From Mycolicibacterium austroafricanum (GTDB lineage Bacteria > Actinomycetota > Actinomycetes > Mycobacteriales > Mycobacteriaceae), in assembly GCF_902705885.1 (NCBI RefSeq), contig NZ_CACSIP010000010.1, positions 49,796 to 113,795 on the forward strand: 64,000 nt of DNA, given 5' to 3'. The translations under genes were made by a program, and so were the position numbers. Below the pieces are notes generated by a model. It did no database searches and was not told the DNA's origin. It saw nothing but the letters and a program-made list of their open reading frames with translations. This document shows, piece after piece, positions 50,892 through 59,890 of this stretch. The stretch's first letter is position 1. Every line of letters starts with the position of its first letter.

Positions 50892-53267
50892 ATGGCACCG
50901 ACGACAATCGAATTCGACGACATCGCCGACTCCCGGTTCGGCGGCAAGGCGGCCGGACTTGCCGAACTGCGGCGCCTGGGGCTCGCGGTGCCCGCGGGTT
51001 TCGTCCTCGCAGAAGCCTCTGCTCACGACGCCTGCGATGCTGCCGCCGACCGGTTCTCACAAATGGTCTCCGCCGGCGCCACCCCGGTGGCCGTCAGGTC
51101 CTCGGCGGTCGGAGAAGACGGCGACGACCAGTCTTTCGCCGGACAGTACGACACCGTGCTCAACGTCGACTCCGTGGACGGCTTCGCCGCGGCGGTGCGC
51201 AAGTGTGCCGAATCCGCGGATTCCCCACGCGCGTCGTCCTACAGCGGCCACGCCGCGGCCACCATGAACGTCGTCGTCCAGCAGATGGTCGACGCGCGCG
51301 CAGCCGGCGTGGTGTTCACCGCGGACCCGGCGACAGCCCGGCGCGACCTCATGGTGATCGACGCGATCGCCGGACTAGGAGAAGCGCTCGTCGACGGCAC
51401 GGCCTCCCCCGACCACATCGTGCTGAACTCCGACGGCTCCCCCGTCGTGCACGAGGTCGGCGCGGTTCCGGTGCTTTCCGAAGAAGAAGTCGCCGAGATC
51501 CGCTCCGGCGCGCTGATTGCTGCGCAACATTGGGGCAGACCACTGGATCTCGAATGGGCCATCGACCGCTCCGGGAAACTGTGGTGGCTGCAGGCGCGGC
51601 CGCTCACCACGCTGCCCGGTGACCTCAACGAGATGGACTCACCGGTGGCCGGTCCAACGCACGTCTACACCCGCTGCAACATCGGTGAGATGATGCCCGG
51701 TGCGTTCTGCCCACTGACCGCGTCGGTGTCCGGCCACGCCATCGACTATGCGATGCAGACGACACAGGTGGTGGCGCGGGCCCAGGACCGTTACGAGAAG
51801 CCGTGGCTTCAGGTCGGGTACTTCTACGGACACATGTTCTTGAACATGACCGAGGGCACGGCGTTGAGTTCGGGCATCCTCGGCAACTCCCTGGAGCAGT
51901 TCTCGATGTCGATCTGCGGACGGGTGATCGACGAACTGGAACCCAAAGCGCCGAAGCCGTTCGGCCGCAAGCTCGTCAACACAGTCCGGCTCACCTCGCA
52001 TGCGCTGTCCGCCGGCCCGGCCATCCGCAGACTCGGCAACCAGATCGCCGGGTTCCAGATCCCGACCAGCGACGACCCACGGGTTGTCCTGGATCAGCTG
52101 GAATCCGGCGTCACCCTCTACTGCGACGTCACGCTCACCCATGTGCGATCGTCATCACGGGCCGCAGTGGCGGCCAACATCCTCGAGAGCTTCCTCATCA
52201 AACAGGCAACCAAGAACGGACGCAGCGAGGATGAGGGCCGAGCCGACGCGATGCGGCTGATGGCGGGGGCGGCCGACGTGGAGAGCGCGATGATGCTCGA
52301 CGAACTCCACTCGGTGGTCCGGAACATCGCCGCCGACGCCGCCACCGCCGAACAGTTCCTGTCCGCCGCACCGGATGATGCGGTCACCGCGTTGCGGGAC
52401 GGGGACAGCCCCACCGGGATCATGCTGCGGCAGTTCCTGCTTCGGCACGGCCACCGCGGATACCGCGAACTGTGCATGCGCGACCCCTCCTGGGCCGAGG
52501 ACTCCGGCGGCCTGGGAGCGATGATGCAGGTGATGCTCGGGGCAGTTGACGAGCCGGCTGACCGTGAACCGGTGCGCAGCGCGGCCGACGCGCCGAGATC
52601 CCGCGTCGTCAGGTTGCTCGCCCGGCTGGCGCAGGGCGGCGCGCGTGGCCGCGAGGAGACCAAAGCCAAGATGGCGCTGATGGCGCATGCGCTCAAACGC
52701 GGCTATCACCATCTGGGCGAGGTGCTGGTCCGATCTGGTCGGTTGCCCGACGCCGATCTGGTGTTCTTCCTCGACCGCAGCGAACTGGCCCAGCTCCTCG
52801 GCGAGGACGACACCATCGCGCTCGTGCAGCGCGCACGGCAACGCCGCGAGGCATTGGCATTCCAGGATTCACTCGAGTTCGATGATGTCTCCGTAGGCCG
52901 ACCCACACCGGTCGTGACGGCGCCACCGAGCGCCTTCGACGGCGACCAGATCGTCGGCCGGCCCGCCAGCCGTGGTGTTGTGGAAGGTGTTGTCCGCGTG
53001 GCGAAGTCGATCCAGGATGCCCGTGATGTGCAGCGTGGAGAGATCCTGGTCGCACCGGTCACCGACGTCGGTTGGACGCCGTACTTCACGGTGATCGCCG
53101 CGCTGGTCACCGATATCGGCAGCTCGGTGTCACACGGCGCCGTGGTGGCTCGGGAGTACGGCCTGCCCTGCGTGGTCAACACGTTGGTCGGCACCCGGGT
53201 CCTCGCCACCGGCGACCGGGTACGGGTCGACGGCGATCGCGGTGTCGTCACCCGCCTGCCGCAGTGA
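50892..53267 (+). CDS. PEP-synthase/dikinase-like phosphotransferase (rifampicin phosphotransferase-like)
   Basis: 791 aa. The N-terminal ATP-grasp domain (about 1-270) has GGKAAGLAELRRLGL, VAVRSSAVGEDGDDQSFAGQYDT and a C-terminal LEWAID..LWWLQARPL. A central helical part follows (about 290-690), where pyruvate or substrate specificity would lie. The swivelling phosphohistidine domain ends the protein with SSVSHGAVVAREYGLPCVV (His748). This three-part layout is that of rifampicin phosphotransferase and PEP-synthase relatives. No PEP-binding barrel is present, so the acceptor is a small molecule, not pyruvate. Substrate unknown. The stop overlaps the convergent oxidase gene by 20 bp. Confidence 0.88.
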   Translation: MAPTTIEFDDIADSRFGGKAAGLAELRRLGLAVPAGFVLAEASAHDACDAAADRFSQMVSAGATPVAVRSSAVGEDGDDQSFAGQYDTVLNVDSVDGFAAAVRKCAESADSPRASSYSGHAAATMNVVVQQMVDARAAGVVFTADPATARRDLMVIDAIAGLGEALVDGTASPDHIVLNSDGSPVVHEVGAVPVLSEEEVAEIRSGALIAAQHWGRPLDLEWAIDRSGKLWWLQARPLTTLPGDLNEMDSPVAGPTHVYTRCNIGEMMPGAFCPLTASVSGHAIDYAMQTTQVVARAQDRYEKPWLQVGYFYGHMFLNMTEGTALSSGILGNSLEQFSMSICGRVIDELEPKAPKPFGRKLVNTVRLTSHALSAGPAIRRLGNQIAGFQIPTSDDPRVVLDQLESGVTLYCDVTLTHVRSSSRAAVAANILESFLIKQATKNGRSEDEGRADAMRLMAGAADVESAMMLDELHSVVRNIAADAATAEQFLSAAPDDAVTALRDGDSPTGIMLRQFLLRHGHRGYRELCMRDPSWAEDSGGLGAMMQVMLGAVDEPADREPVRSAADAPRSRVVRLLARLAQGGARGREETKAKMALMAHALKRGYHHLGEVLVRSGRLPDADLVFFLDRSELAQLLGEDDTIALVQRARQRREALAFQDSLEFDDVSVGRPTPVVTAPPSAFDGDQIVGRPASRGVVEGVVRVAKSIQDARDVQRGEILVAPVTDVGWTPYFTVIAALVTDIGSSVSHGAVVAREYGLPCVVNTLVGTRVLATGDRVRVDGDRGVVTRLPQ

Positions 53268-54663
53268 ATCGGCTCGCGGTCGGCTGCACGCGGAACGCTT
53301 GATGCGTGCGGAACGCCCCGTGCGGGTCCCATTCCGCCCTGACAGCGCTGAGCCGCTGCGCGCTGGTTCCGAAGGCCGCGGCCATCCGCGCGCTGCCCTC
53401 GTCGCCGAGGAAGTTCGGATATGTCGCGCCCGTCGACCACGGCGCCATATCGGTTCGAAATGCCCGAGCGACGTTGCGGCAGCGCGCGTCGTCGGCAGCG
53501 TCCTGCCAGAGCAGAAGCGGATGCACGATGAAACGTGCCTGGCGCCCCGCGAGTGGCGAATGGTCTGCGCCGAAACGGGTGACGGCGCCACCCCAGGGCA
53601 CGATGAACAGCTGCGACGGGCCTGCCGGCAGTTCGATCGCGCGCTCGGCGAGCACGTCGATGGCCTCGTCGGGCAGATCGACGACGTTCTCTGCCGTCCA
53701 GTAGTTCCGGTACCCCGGTGGGTCGTCGAGCGAGCACTGGAAATCGGCATAGCTTGTGGGGCCGAAGAAGTCGGCGTCGGGGTCGAGTGCCCGGATCGGG
53801 GCCAGTGCGCTCTCACCGTCCGCGAGGGTGCCCGCCCACATCCCCGCCACTGCGACCGCAGGACGACCCCGAAGGTGCGTCGGAACGTCGTCGTCGTCAT
53901 CAGGTGCGGTGATGCATGCGACGATGAGAGCCAGCTCGTCCGGCGCGTCGTTCATGACGTCGCGGAACGTTCGCATCACCTCGCGGGTGCGCTCGGCTCC
54001 GAAGAGGGCGAGCCCGCCCCAGACCTCTGGCCCGACAGGATGCAGCTCGAGTTCGAGCGCGGTGACGACGCCGAAGCTACCGCCACCGCCCCGCAACGCC
54101 CACAGCAGCTCGGCATTGTCGTCGTCCGACGCGCGGACGATCCGCCCGTCCCAGGTGACCAGTTCCGCGGCGACGAGGTTGTCGCACGCCAGTCCGTGCT
54201 TGCGCTCGAGCCAGCCGGAACCGCCGCCGAGCGTCAGCCCCGCCACCCCGGTGGTCGATACCCGCCCGCCCGTCGTGGCCAGTCCGTGCGCCTGCGTCGC
54301 GTGGTCGACATCAGCCCAGATCGCCCCGCCGCCGATCCGCGCGATCCGGCGGTCGACGTCGACGCTGATGTCGGCCATGCCACGGACGTCGAGCACCACG
54401 CCGTCATCACACAGTGACAGGCCGGCGACGGAGTGCCCGCCGGCGCGGACCGCGATCGGCAGTGCATGGTCGCGCGCAAAGGCAAGCGCCGCAACCACGT
54501 CGTCGATGACGACACACTCGGCGACAAAACGCGGCCGGGTGTCGATCATGGTGTTGAACAGCGTGCAGCTGTCCTCATAGAAGGCGTCACCCGGCTCGTG
54601 CACGCCCCCCTGCAGGCGGAAACGCAGCTCGTCGACTTTGGAGGTGATCGTGTTGTTCGGCAT
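53248..54663 (-). CDS. FAD-linked oxidase (berberine-bridge-enzyme-like, bicovalent)
   Basis: 471 aa. The PCMH FAD-binding motif is RAGGHSVAGLS (His77 is the likely 8-alpha attachment). Cys160 in HGLACDN is positioned for the second covalent bond, as in bicovalent flavoproteins. The C-terminal substrate domain and the BBE tail (EWDPHGAFRTHQAF) are present. Substrates may be sugars, alcohols or aromatic compounds. The ATG at 54663 lies 80 bp after a LuxR-type gene on the same strand, probably its regulator. Confidence 0.9.
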   Translation of the reverse strand: MPNNTITSKVDELRFRLQGGVHEPGDAFYEDSCTLFNTMIDTRPRFVAECVVIDDVVAALAFARDHALPIAVRAGGHSVAGLSLCDDGVVLDVRGMADISVDVDRRIARIGGGAIWADVDHATQAHGLATTGGRVSTTGVAGLTLGGGSGWLERKHGLACDNLVAAELVTWDGRIVRASDDDNAELLWALRGGGGSFGVVTALELELHPVGPEVWGGLALFGAERTREVMRTFRDVMNDAPDELALIVACITAPDDDDDVPTHLRGRPAVAVAGMWAGTLADGESALAPIRALDPDADFFGPTSYADFQCSLDDPPGYRNYWTAENVVDLPDEAIDVLAERAIELPAGPSQLFIVPWGGAVTRFGADHSPLAGRQARFIVHPLLLWQDAADDARCRNVARAFRTDMAPWSTGATYPNFLGDEGSARMAAAFGTSAQRLSAVRAEWDPHGAFRTHQAFRVQPTASRFTAAGG

Positions 54664-54743
54664 GGCGCCAGCCTGCCGTCGCCGCCATCGGTGGCACATC
54701 GCCAGAACCGGCCATTGAGCGCAATGGCCGGAATCGGCCAGCG

Positions 54744-56369
54744 TCAATCGAGCAGGCCGTGGCGCGTCGCGTAGGACACCGCCGCCGCCCGCGAGGGCGT
54801 CCGCAGCTTTGTCCGGATGTTCGCCACGTGGCGGTGCACGGTGTGCGGGCTCAAGAAGAGCCTCTCGGCGATCTGGCCGTCACCCAGACCCTGCGACACC
54901 AGCCGCAGGATCTCGACCTCTCGCTCGCTGAGTCCCTCGGCGTCGAGCCGGTCCCCATCACGCGGCGCGCGAAGCAGCGCGAATGCCTGGTGCGCCGCGC
55001 GGGTCTCCTCCTCGGCGCGCGCGTGGTGGCCGAGCGCTTCCAGTGCAGCGGACAGGACGATCCGCACGCAGGCCGCATCGTAGGGCGCCGAACTGGCGGT
55101 ATACAGGTCGGCAGCATCCTCGGCGGCCCTCCGAGCGCCGTCGTGATCGCCCGCCGCCGCCAGGACGTCCGCACGCACGTGACGGCTGCGCGCGCGCATG
55201 TACGGCGTGCCGAGCTGCGCTGCCAGGCAATCGATCTGGTCGACGAGAGCGATCGCGGCGGCGGGGTCGCCCGCCGCCGCGCACGCTCGTGCACGCAGCT
55301 CGAGTGCCGGAAAGCGGTCCAGGATGCTCGCGTCGCCGAGGTTGCGCAAAACACGGTCAGCCGCATCGGCGGCCGCGCTCGCGTCCCCGGCGGCAAGATT
55401 CAGCTCCCCGAGGGCCAGCAGCGCCGGCGGCGCAGGCAGGGCGCTTTCGAAAAGGGCGCGCGCCTGCGGCAGGTCACCCTGCGACGCGCGCAGCCGACCG
55501 AGGCGCACGGCCGTCGGCGCCGCGAGAGCAGGACGGGTGACACGCAGATCCTCCATGGCGCTGACGAGCTCCTGCTCGGCCGTGCGCCAATCGCCGCGGG
55601 TCGCGAGCACGTCGCCGTACGCGGTACGGCACACGCCGAAGAAATGCCGCGCCTGCCATGCCGCCGACCACTTGTGCAGCGCGCGGCACCACTGTGCGGC
55701 GCGCCCGAAGTCGCCGACGTTCGCGCACACCGACACCGTGTGGCAGAGCGCCCAACCCGGCGCGGCCATCTCAGAGAAATCTTCGGCGACAGCAAGTGTC
55801 GCGCACTCGTCGAGACACCGCAGACCCTCGTCGACCGCCCCGAGCGCAACGAGCGCGCTTCCCTTGATCGCCAGGCCGACGACCTCCACACCGACGTCCG
55901 GAATTCGGCGCGCCAAGTCGACGGCCTCGTTCGCCTTCTGCACTGCGGTGGCCGGGTCCGACGCGGAGAGCAGCGCGATGTCGGCGGCGAGCAGCAGGTT
56001 GTAACCCTGCTCGGCGCATGGCGGGAGATCGGCGGCGAGCGCCTGCGCCCGTCTCAGCCACGCCGTGGCAACGGCGTCATCGCCCCGAAAGTCGAGATGG
56101 TCCGAGGCCAGCCACATCGCCATCCGCGCCGCACCACACCGATCTCCTGCCTGTTGGTAGCAGCGGTAGGCGCGTTCCCGCGCGACGAACACCGTGTCCT
56201 GATCACCCTGCCACCACGCGGCTCGGCTCAGGCCCTCCCACGCCTCGGGGGTGTCCCCGCGCGCCGCCGCCTCTTCGAAGCGAGCCCGCGCATCAGCCCA
56301 GTTCGCCTGCCCGAGCGCCTCGCGGCCGGCCGCGACCGGTTCGTAATCGGCGAACGGCCCCGCGTTCAT
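54744..56369 (-). CDS. LuxR-family regulator with TPR-like repeats
   Basis: 541 aa. About 480 residues of Ala-rich helical TPR-like repeats end in a GerE/LuxR helix-turn-helix (LSEREVEILRLVSQGLGDGQIAERLFLSPHTVHRHVANIRTKL). No N-terminal nucleotide-binding (MalT/LAL) domain is visible, so it is a shorter form. The ATG at 56369 lies 35 bp downstream of the antiporter gene. It probably controls the following flavoprotein oxidase. Confidence 0.86.
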   Translation of the reverse strand: MNAGPFADYEPVAAGREALGQANWADARARFEEAAARGDTPEAWEGLSRAAWWQGDQDTVFVARERAYRCYQQAGDRCGAARMAMWLASDHLDFRGDDAVATAWLRRAQALAADLPPCAEQGYNLLLAADIALLSASDPATAVQKANEAVDLARRIPDVGVEVVGLAIKGSALVALGAVDEGLRCLDECATLAVAEDFSEMAAPGWALCHTVSVCANVGDFGRAAQWCRALHKWSAAWQARHFFGVCRTAYGDVLATRGDWRTAEQELVSAMEDLRVTRPALAAPTAVRLGRLRASQGDLPQARALFESALPAPPALLALGELNLAAGDASAAADAADRVLRNLGDASILDRFPALELRARACAAAGDPAAAIALVDQIDCLAAQLGTPYMRARSRHVRADVLAAAGDHDGARRAAEDAADLYTASSAPYDAACVRIVLSAALEALGHHARAEEETRAAHQAFALLRAPRDGDRLDAEGLSEREVEILRLVSQGLGDGQIAERLFLSPHTVHRHVANIRTKLRTPSRAAAVSYATRHGLLD

Positions 56370-56404
56370 GGGCCGACCATACCCGCGCCGGGCGATTCCC
56401 CTCG

Positions 56405-58036
56405 CTAAGTCGTCTCGGACGGTCCGTTCTCGCTCGGTCGAACCGTGGCCTCCCCGGAGGAGCCGTCGGCGCCGTCGGCGACCTGGTCGGCCAGCTCGAG
56501 TCCGGCACCGGCATACACGTTGAACGCGATGCCGACACCGTGGTCCTTGGCCCACTGCACCTCGTCGTCGTATCGCGCGACCGCGGCGACCTTGCCGCTG
56601 AAGCCCGACTCGCGCAGGCATTCGAGCGCGGTGACATTGGCGCCGTGACGTGGCATCGCCAACACGGCGATACGCACCGAACCCGAACGCCGTAGCTGAT
56701 TCCAGAAGTACAGGTCCGTGGCGTCACCTTCGATGACCCGCAGCCCCTCGGCCGCCAGGCGCTCGATCCGGGGCCCGTCGTAGTCAACACCGACCACCCG
56801 CAGCCCATAGTGGTCGGTCAGTCGCTGGTATGCGGCGAACCCGACACGGCCCATCCCGATCACCACGACCTCGGCGTCGCTGGCATCTCCGGGACGTTCC
56901 TCCGGATGCAACTGGTGTTCGTCCTGGGCCGGCAGCCGGGCGGCGATCTTCTCCACCATCAGGTGCCCGCGGCCGTTGACCAGTGCCGACACCACGAAGC
57001 TCATGGCCACCGCGATCGACATCTCCACCAGCCAGGCTTCTGCGAGCATCCCGACCGAGACCCCGACCGACACCACGATCAAGCCGAATTCGGAGTAGTT
57101 CATCAAGCTCAGCCCGGCCAACAGCGCGGTACGGTACCGCAGCTTCAGGCGGGACAGCAACAGCACGTACCAGGCCGCCTTAAACGGCAGCAGCAACACC
57201 ATCAGCGCAGCCACGCCAACGGTAGGCAGGTCCGGCAGCCCCGTCAGACCGATCGACACGAAGAACCCCACGAGCAGCAGTTCCTTGATGTGGAACAACG
57301 ACCGGGCGAGCTCGGAGGACGCCGGGTGAGACGCGAGGAGCACCCCGATGACCAGGGCACCGAGATCACCCTTCAGGCCGAGCGCGGAGAACAGTGCATA
57401 GCCGGGCACCAGGGCCATCACGATGCCGAACAGCGACTGCATCTCACCGTGGCCGAGCCGACTCCAGATCCTGCGCAGCACGCGGGTGAGCGGCCACAGG
57501 CCCACCAGCGCCAGCGCCCACGGGCTGGGCAGGTGACCGCTGGTGGCGGTCAGGAAGACCACGGCGATGATGTCCTGCATGACCAGGATGCCGATGGCGA
57601 CGCGGCCGTAGAGAGCGTGGGATTCGCCCCGCTCCTCGAGGACCTTGACCACGAAGACCGTGCTCGAGAACGACAGCGCGAACGCCAGCAGGGCGATCGT
57701 CTGCATGCTCTGGCCTGCCAGCATCGCCACTCCGGCCACCGCGGCCAGCCACAGGGCGGCCCCGCCGAGAACGATGCTGATCGTCATGTGCACCGACGTG
57801 GTCAGCCACACCTCGCGCCGCAGCAGGATCCGCACGTCCAGTTTGAGACCGATGGCGAAGAGCAACAGAGTGACACCAAGATCCGCCAGCACGTCCAGTT
57901 GCGGTATGTCCTCGACGTCGAGGGCGTTGATGACGAAGCCCGCCGCCAGGAACCCGACCAGCGGAGGCAGTCGTGCCACCAGGGCGAGGCCCCCGAGACC
58001 GAAGGTGATGACGAGATAGATGGCGACAACTGTCAT
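56405..58036 (-). CDS. CPA2-family cation/proton antiporter with TrkA-N domain (KefB-like)
   Basis: 543 aa. Eleven to thirteen hydrophobic helices make up the Na+/H+ exchanger domain (about 1-375), with GHLPSPWA and LLLVGFFVSIGLTGLPDL typical of the family. A cytoplasmic Rossmann/TrkA-N domain (about 390-520) has VIGMGRVGFAAYQRL. It likely exports K+ or Na+ in exchange for protons under ligand control. AAGGGGA precedes the ATG. No ancillary flavodoxin-like KefF subunit is nearby. Confidence 0.92.
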   Translation of the reverse strand: MTVVAIYLVITFGLGGLALVARLPPLVGFLAAGFVINALDVEDIPQLDVLADLGVTLLLFAIGLKLDVRILLRREVWLTTSVHMTISIVLGGAALWLAAVAGVAMLAGQSMQTIALLAFALSFSSTVFVVKVLEERGESHALYGRVAIGILVMQDIIAVVFLTATSGHLPSPWALALVGLWPLTRVLRRIWSRLGHGEMQSLFGIVMALVPGYALFSALGLKGDLGALVIGVLLASHPASSELARSLFHIKELLLVGFFVSIGLTGLPDLPTVGVAALMVLLLPFKAAWYVLLLSRLKLRYRTALLAGLSLMNYSEFGLIVVSVGVSVGMLAEAWLVEMSIAVAMSFVVSALVNGRGHLMVEKIAARLPAQDEHQLHPEERPGDASDAEVVVIGMGRVGFAAYQRLTDHYGLRVVGVDYDGPRIERLAAEGLRVIEGDATDLYFWNQLRRSGSVRIAVLAMPRHGANVTALECLRESGFSGKVAAVARYDDEVQWAKDHGVGIAFNVYAGAGLELADQVADGADGSSGEATVRPSENGPSETT

Positions 58037-58375
58037 ACACGGTCCCCTTGCTCACTTGGCGATGGTGGTGCCCACGTCGGCGGCGGCCCCATGTGCTGCT
58101 GGAGTTGTCTCGATATCGCGACGATCGCCAATTCTCTCTTGAGAGCGCCGCGCCTGCCCAGTGGGGCGTGTGCCGCGGGCCCTATCACACCCCGGTGAAC
58201 GCTTGTCGCCGCACGGCGGCTCTCCTGTAACTCCTGCGACACAACGTATTTCATTCGGCCTGAAGTAACAGACCCCCGCGTGGTCAGCGGCCGCCCAGTC
58301 GTGTTCAATGGTCCGCATGTCGAGTCGGCAGCGGCAGTTGTCACCAGTGAAGCTTCTACGCCGGGACGCTACTCG
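58037..58375. other. Divergent intergenic region between antiporter and MgtE
   Basis: 339 bp without a supportable gene. Because MgtE and antiporter genes are sometimes controlled by Mg2+ or c-di-AMP riboswitches, I looked for those signatures on both strands and saw none that I could recognise. A short complement (CTCTCTTGAGAG, 58133-58144) forms a palindrome near the middle; its function is unknown. Confidence 0.35.
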
Positions 58376-59734
58376 GTGAATGAGACCGACGCGCAACTCC
58401 GCGACACGGTCAGCCGGGCGGTGGACCGTGCCATCGACGACGGCGACCTCGCACCGCTGACTGCTGTGGTCAAGACCCTGTCGTCGGAGGCAGTGGTCGA
58501 CATCATCGAGCGATCCGACAGCGAGCACCGGGCGGTGCTGTACCGGATGCTGCCCAAGGATCAGGCCCTCGAGGTGTTCGAGAGACTGGATCTGAGCCTG
58601 CAACGCGATCTGGTCGGCGCTCTGCAGGATGACACCGTCTCGGCGCTGTTCGCCGAACTGGACCCCGACGACCGGGTGGAGTTGCTCGACGAGCTGCCCG
58701 CCAAGGTCGCGCGCCGACTCCTCCAGGGACTCCCGCCAGCCGAACGGGAGAAGACGGCCGACATTCTGGGCTACCCGCTGCGGTCCATCGGCCGGCGGAT
58801 GAGCCCGGAGTTCGTGGCGCTGCGGCCCGAGTTGACCACGGCCGAGGCATTGGTCCGGGTGACACGCCACCTCGACGACGCCGAGACCGTCTACACGCTG
58901 CCGGTCGCAGACGAGCAGCGAAGACTCGTCGGCACTGCCGGTCTGCGCGATCTGCTGAACGCCGCGCCCGGCACGACCGTCGCGGACGTGATGCGGAAGG
59001 CACACTGGGTGCGCGCCTCCGAGGGTGCCGAAGCCGCCGCCCGACGCTGCGCCGATCTCAAGGTGTTGGCGCTGCCCGTGGTGGACAACGAGAACCGCCT
59101 TGTCGGGATCCTGACCGTGGACGATGCGCTGCAGATCCTGGAGGACGCCGAGTCGGAGGATCAGGCCCGCATCAGCGGCGTGGAACCTCTGCGGCGTCCG
59201 TACCTGACCGCGCCGGTCGCCAGCCTGGTCCGTTCGCGGGTGGTGTGGCTGCTGGTCCTGGCCATCGGCGCCACGCTGACCGTCCAGGTCCTCGAGGTCT
59301 TCGAGGACACGCTGTCCCAGGTGGTGGCGCTGGCCCTGTTCGTCCCGCTGCTGATCGGCACCGGCGGCAACACGGGCAACCAGGCCGCCACCACGGTGAC
59401 CCGCGCGCTCGCACTCGGCGACGTCGAGCCGTCAGACTTGTTCAAAGTGCTGTTTCGGGAGTTTCGGGTGGGCCTGTCGCTCGGACTGCTACTCGGAGCG
59501 GTCGCGTTCACCGCCACCAGCGTCATCTACGACCGCCAGCTCGGCACCGTGATCGGCTTGACACTGCTCAGTGTCTGCACGATGGCCGCCACCGTGGGCG
59601 GCGCGATGCCGCTGCTGGCGCGGACGATTCGCGCTGACCCCGCGGTCTTCTCCAATCCGTTCATCACGACATTCGTCGACGCGACCGGGTTGCTGATCTA
59701 CTTCCTCATCGCAAAGGCCGTACTCGGCATCTGA
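58376..59734 (+). CDS. mgtE: MgtE magnesium transporter
   Basis: 452 aa. The N-terminal superhelical domain (about 1-130, LELLDELPAKVARRLLQGLP) precedes two CBS domains (about 135-255, YTLPVADEQRRLVGTAGLRDLL and LALPVVDNENRLVGILTVDDAL) and five membrane helices with the pore motif PLLIGTGGNTGNQAATTVTRALALGDV. It imports Mg2+ and is gated by Mg2+ binding to the cytosolic domains. The GTG at 58376 is chosen because the sequence then begins as the family does; the ribosome site is weak. No downstream operon partner. Confidence 0.93.
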   Translation: MNETDAQLRDTVSRAVDRAIDDGDLAPLTAVVKTLSSEAVVDIIERSDSEHRAVLYRMLPKDQALEVFERLDLSLQRDLVGALQDDTVSALFAELDPDDRVELLDELPAKVARRLLQGLPPAEREKTADILGYPLRSIGRRMSPEFVALRPELTTAEALVRVTRHLDDAETVYTLPVADEQRRLVGTAGLRDLLNAAPGTTVADVMRKAHWVRASEGAEAAARRCADLKVLALPVVDNENRLVGILTVDDALQILEDAESEDQARISGVEPLRRPYLTAPVASLVRSRVVWLLVLAIGATLTVQVLEVFEDTLSQVVALALFVPLLIGTGGNTGNQAATTVTRALALGDVEPSDLFKVLFREFRVGLSLGLLLGAVAFTATSVIYDRQLGTVIGLTLLSVCTMAATVGGAMPLLARTIRADPAVFSNPFITTFVDATGLLIYFLIAKAVLGI

Positions 59735-59890
59735 TATCCGAATGTGACTGAATTTTCGCGGCAGCCACCCCCGCCGATGCAGCTGGCTCCCGAGCTTCCC
59801 GACCTCATCGAGAATCTGGTCAGCGGCACCGAAGATCAGACCCGCCAAAGGTCGTTCCAGCCACAAAAAGTCTTAGGACATTTCGGCGGC

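Noticed and set aside
54759..56408. 549-codon plus-strand frame opposite the LuxR/TPR gene
   Set aside because: Arg-rich antisense shadow of an Ala-rich gene, with no domain or ribosome site.
56810..58198. 462-codon plus-strand frame opposite the antiporter gene
   Set aside because: His/Gln-rich composition is a typical antisense shadow of a membrane protein; no start signal.
58037..58375. Possible Mg2+ or c-di-AMP riboswitch upstream of mgtE or the antiporter
   Set aside because: I could not find the conserved M-box or ydaO-type core sequences on either strand.
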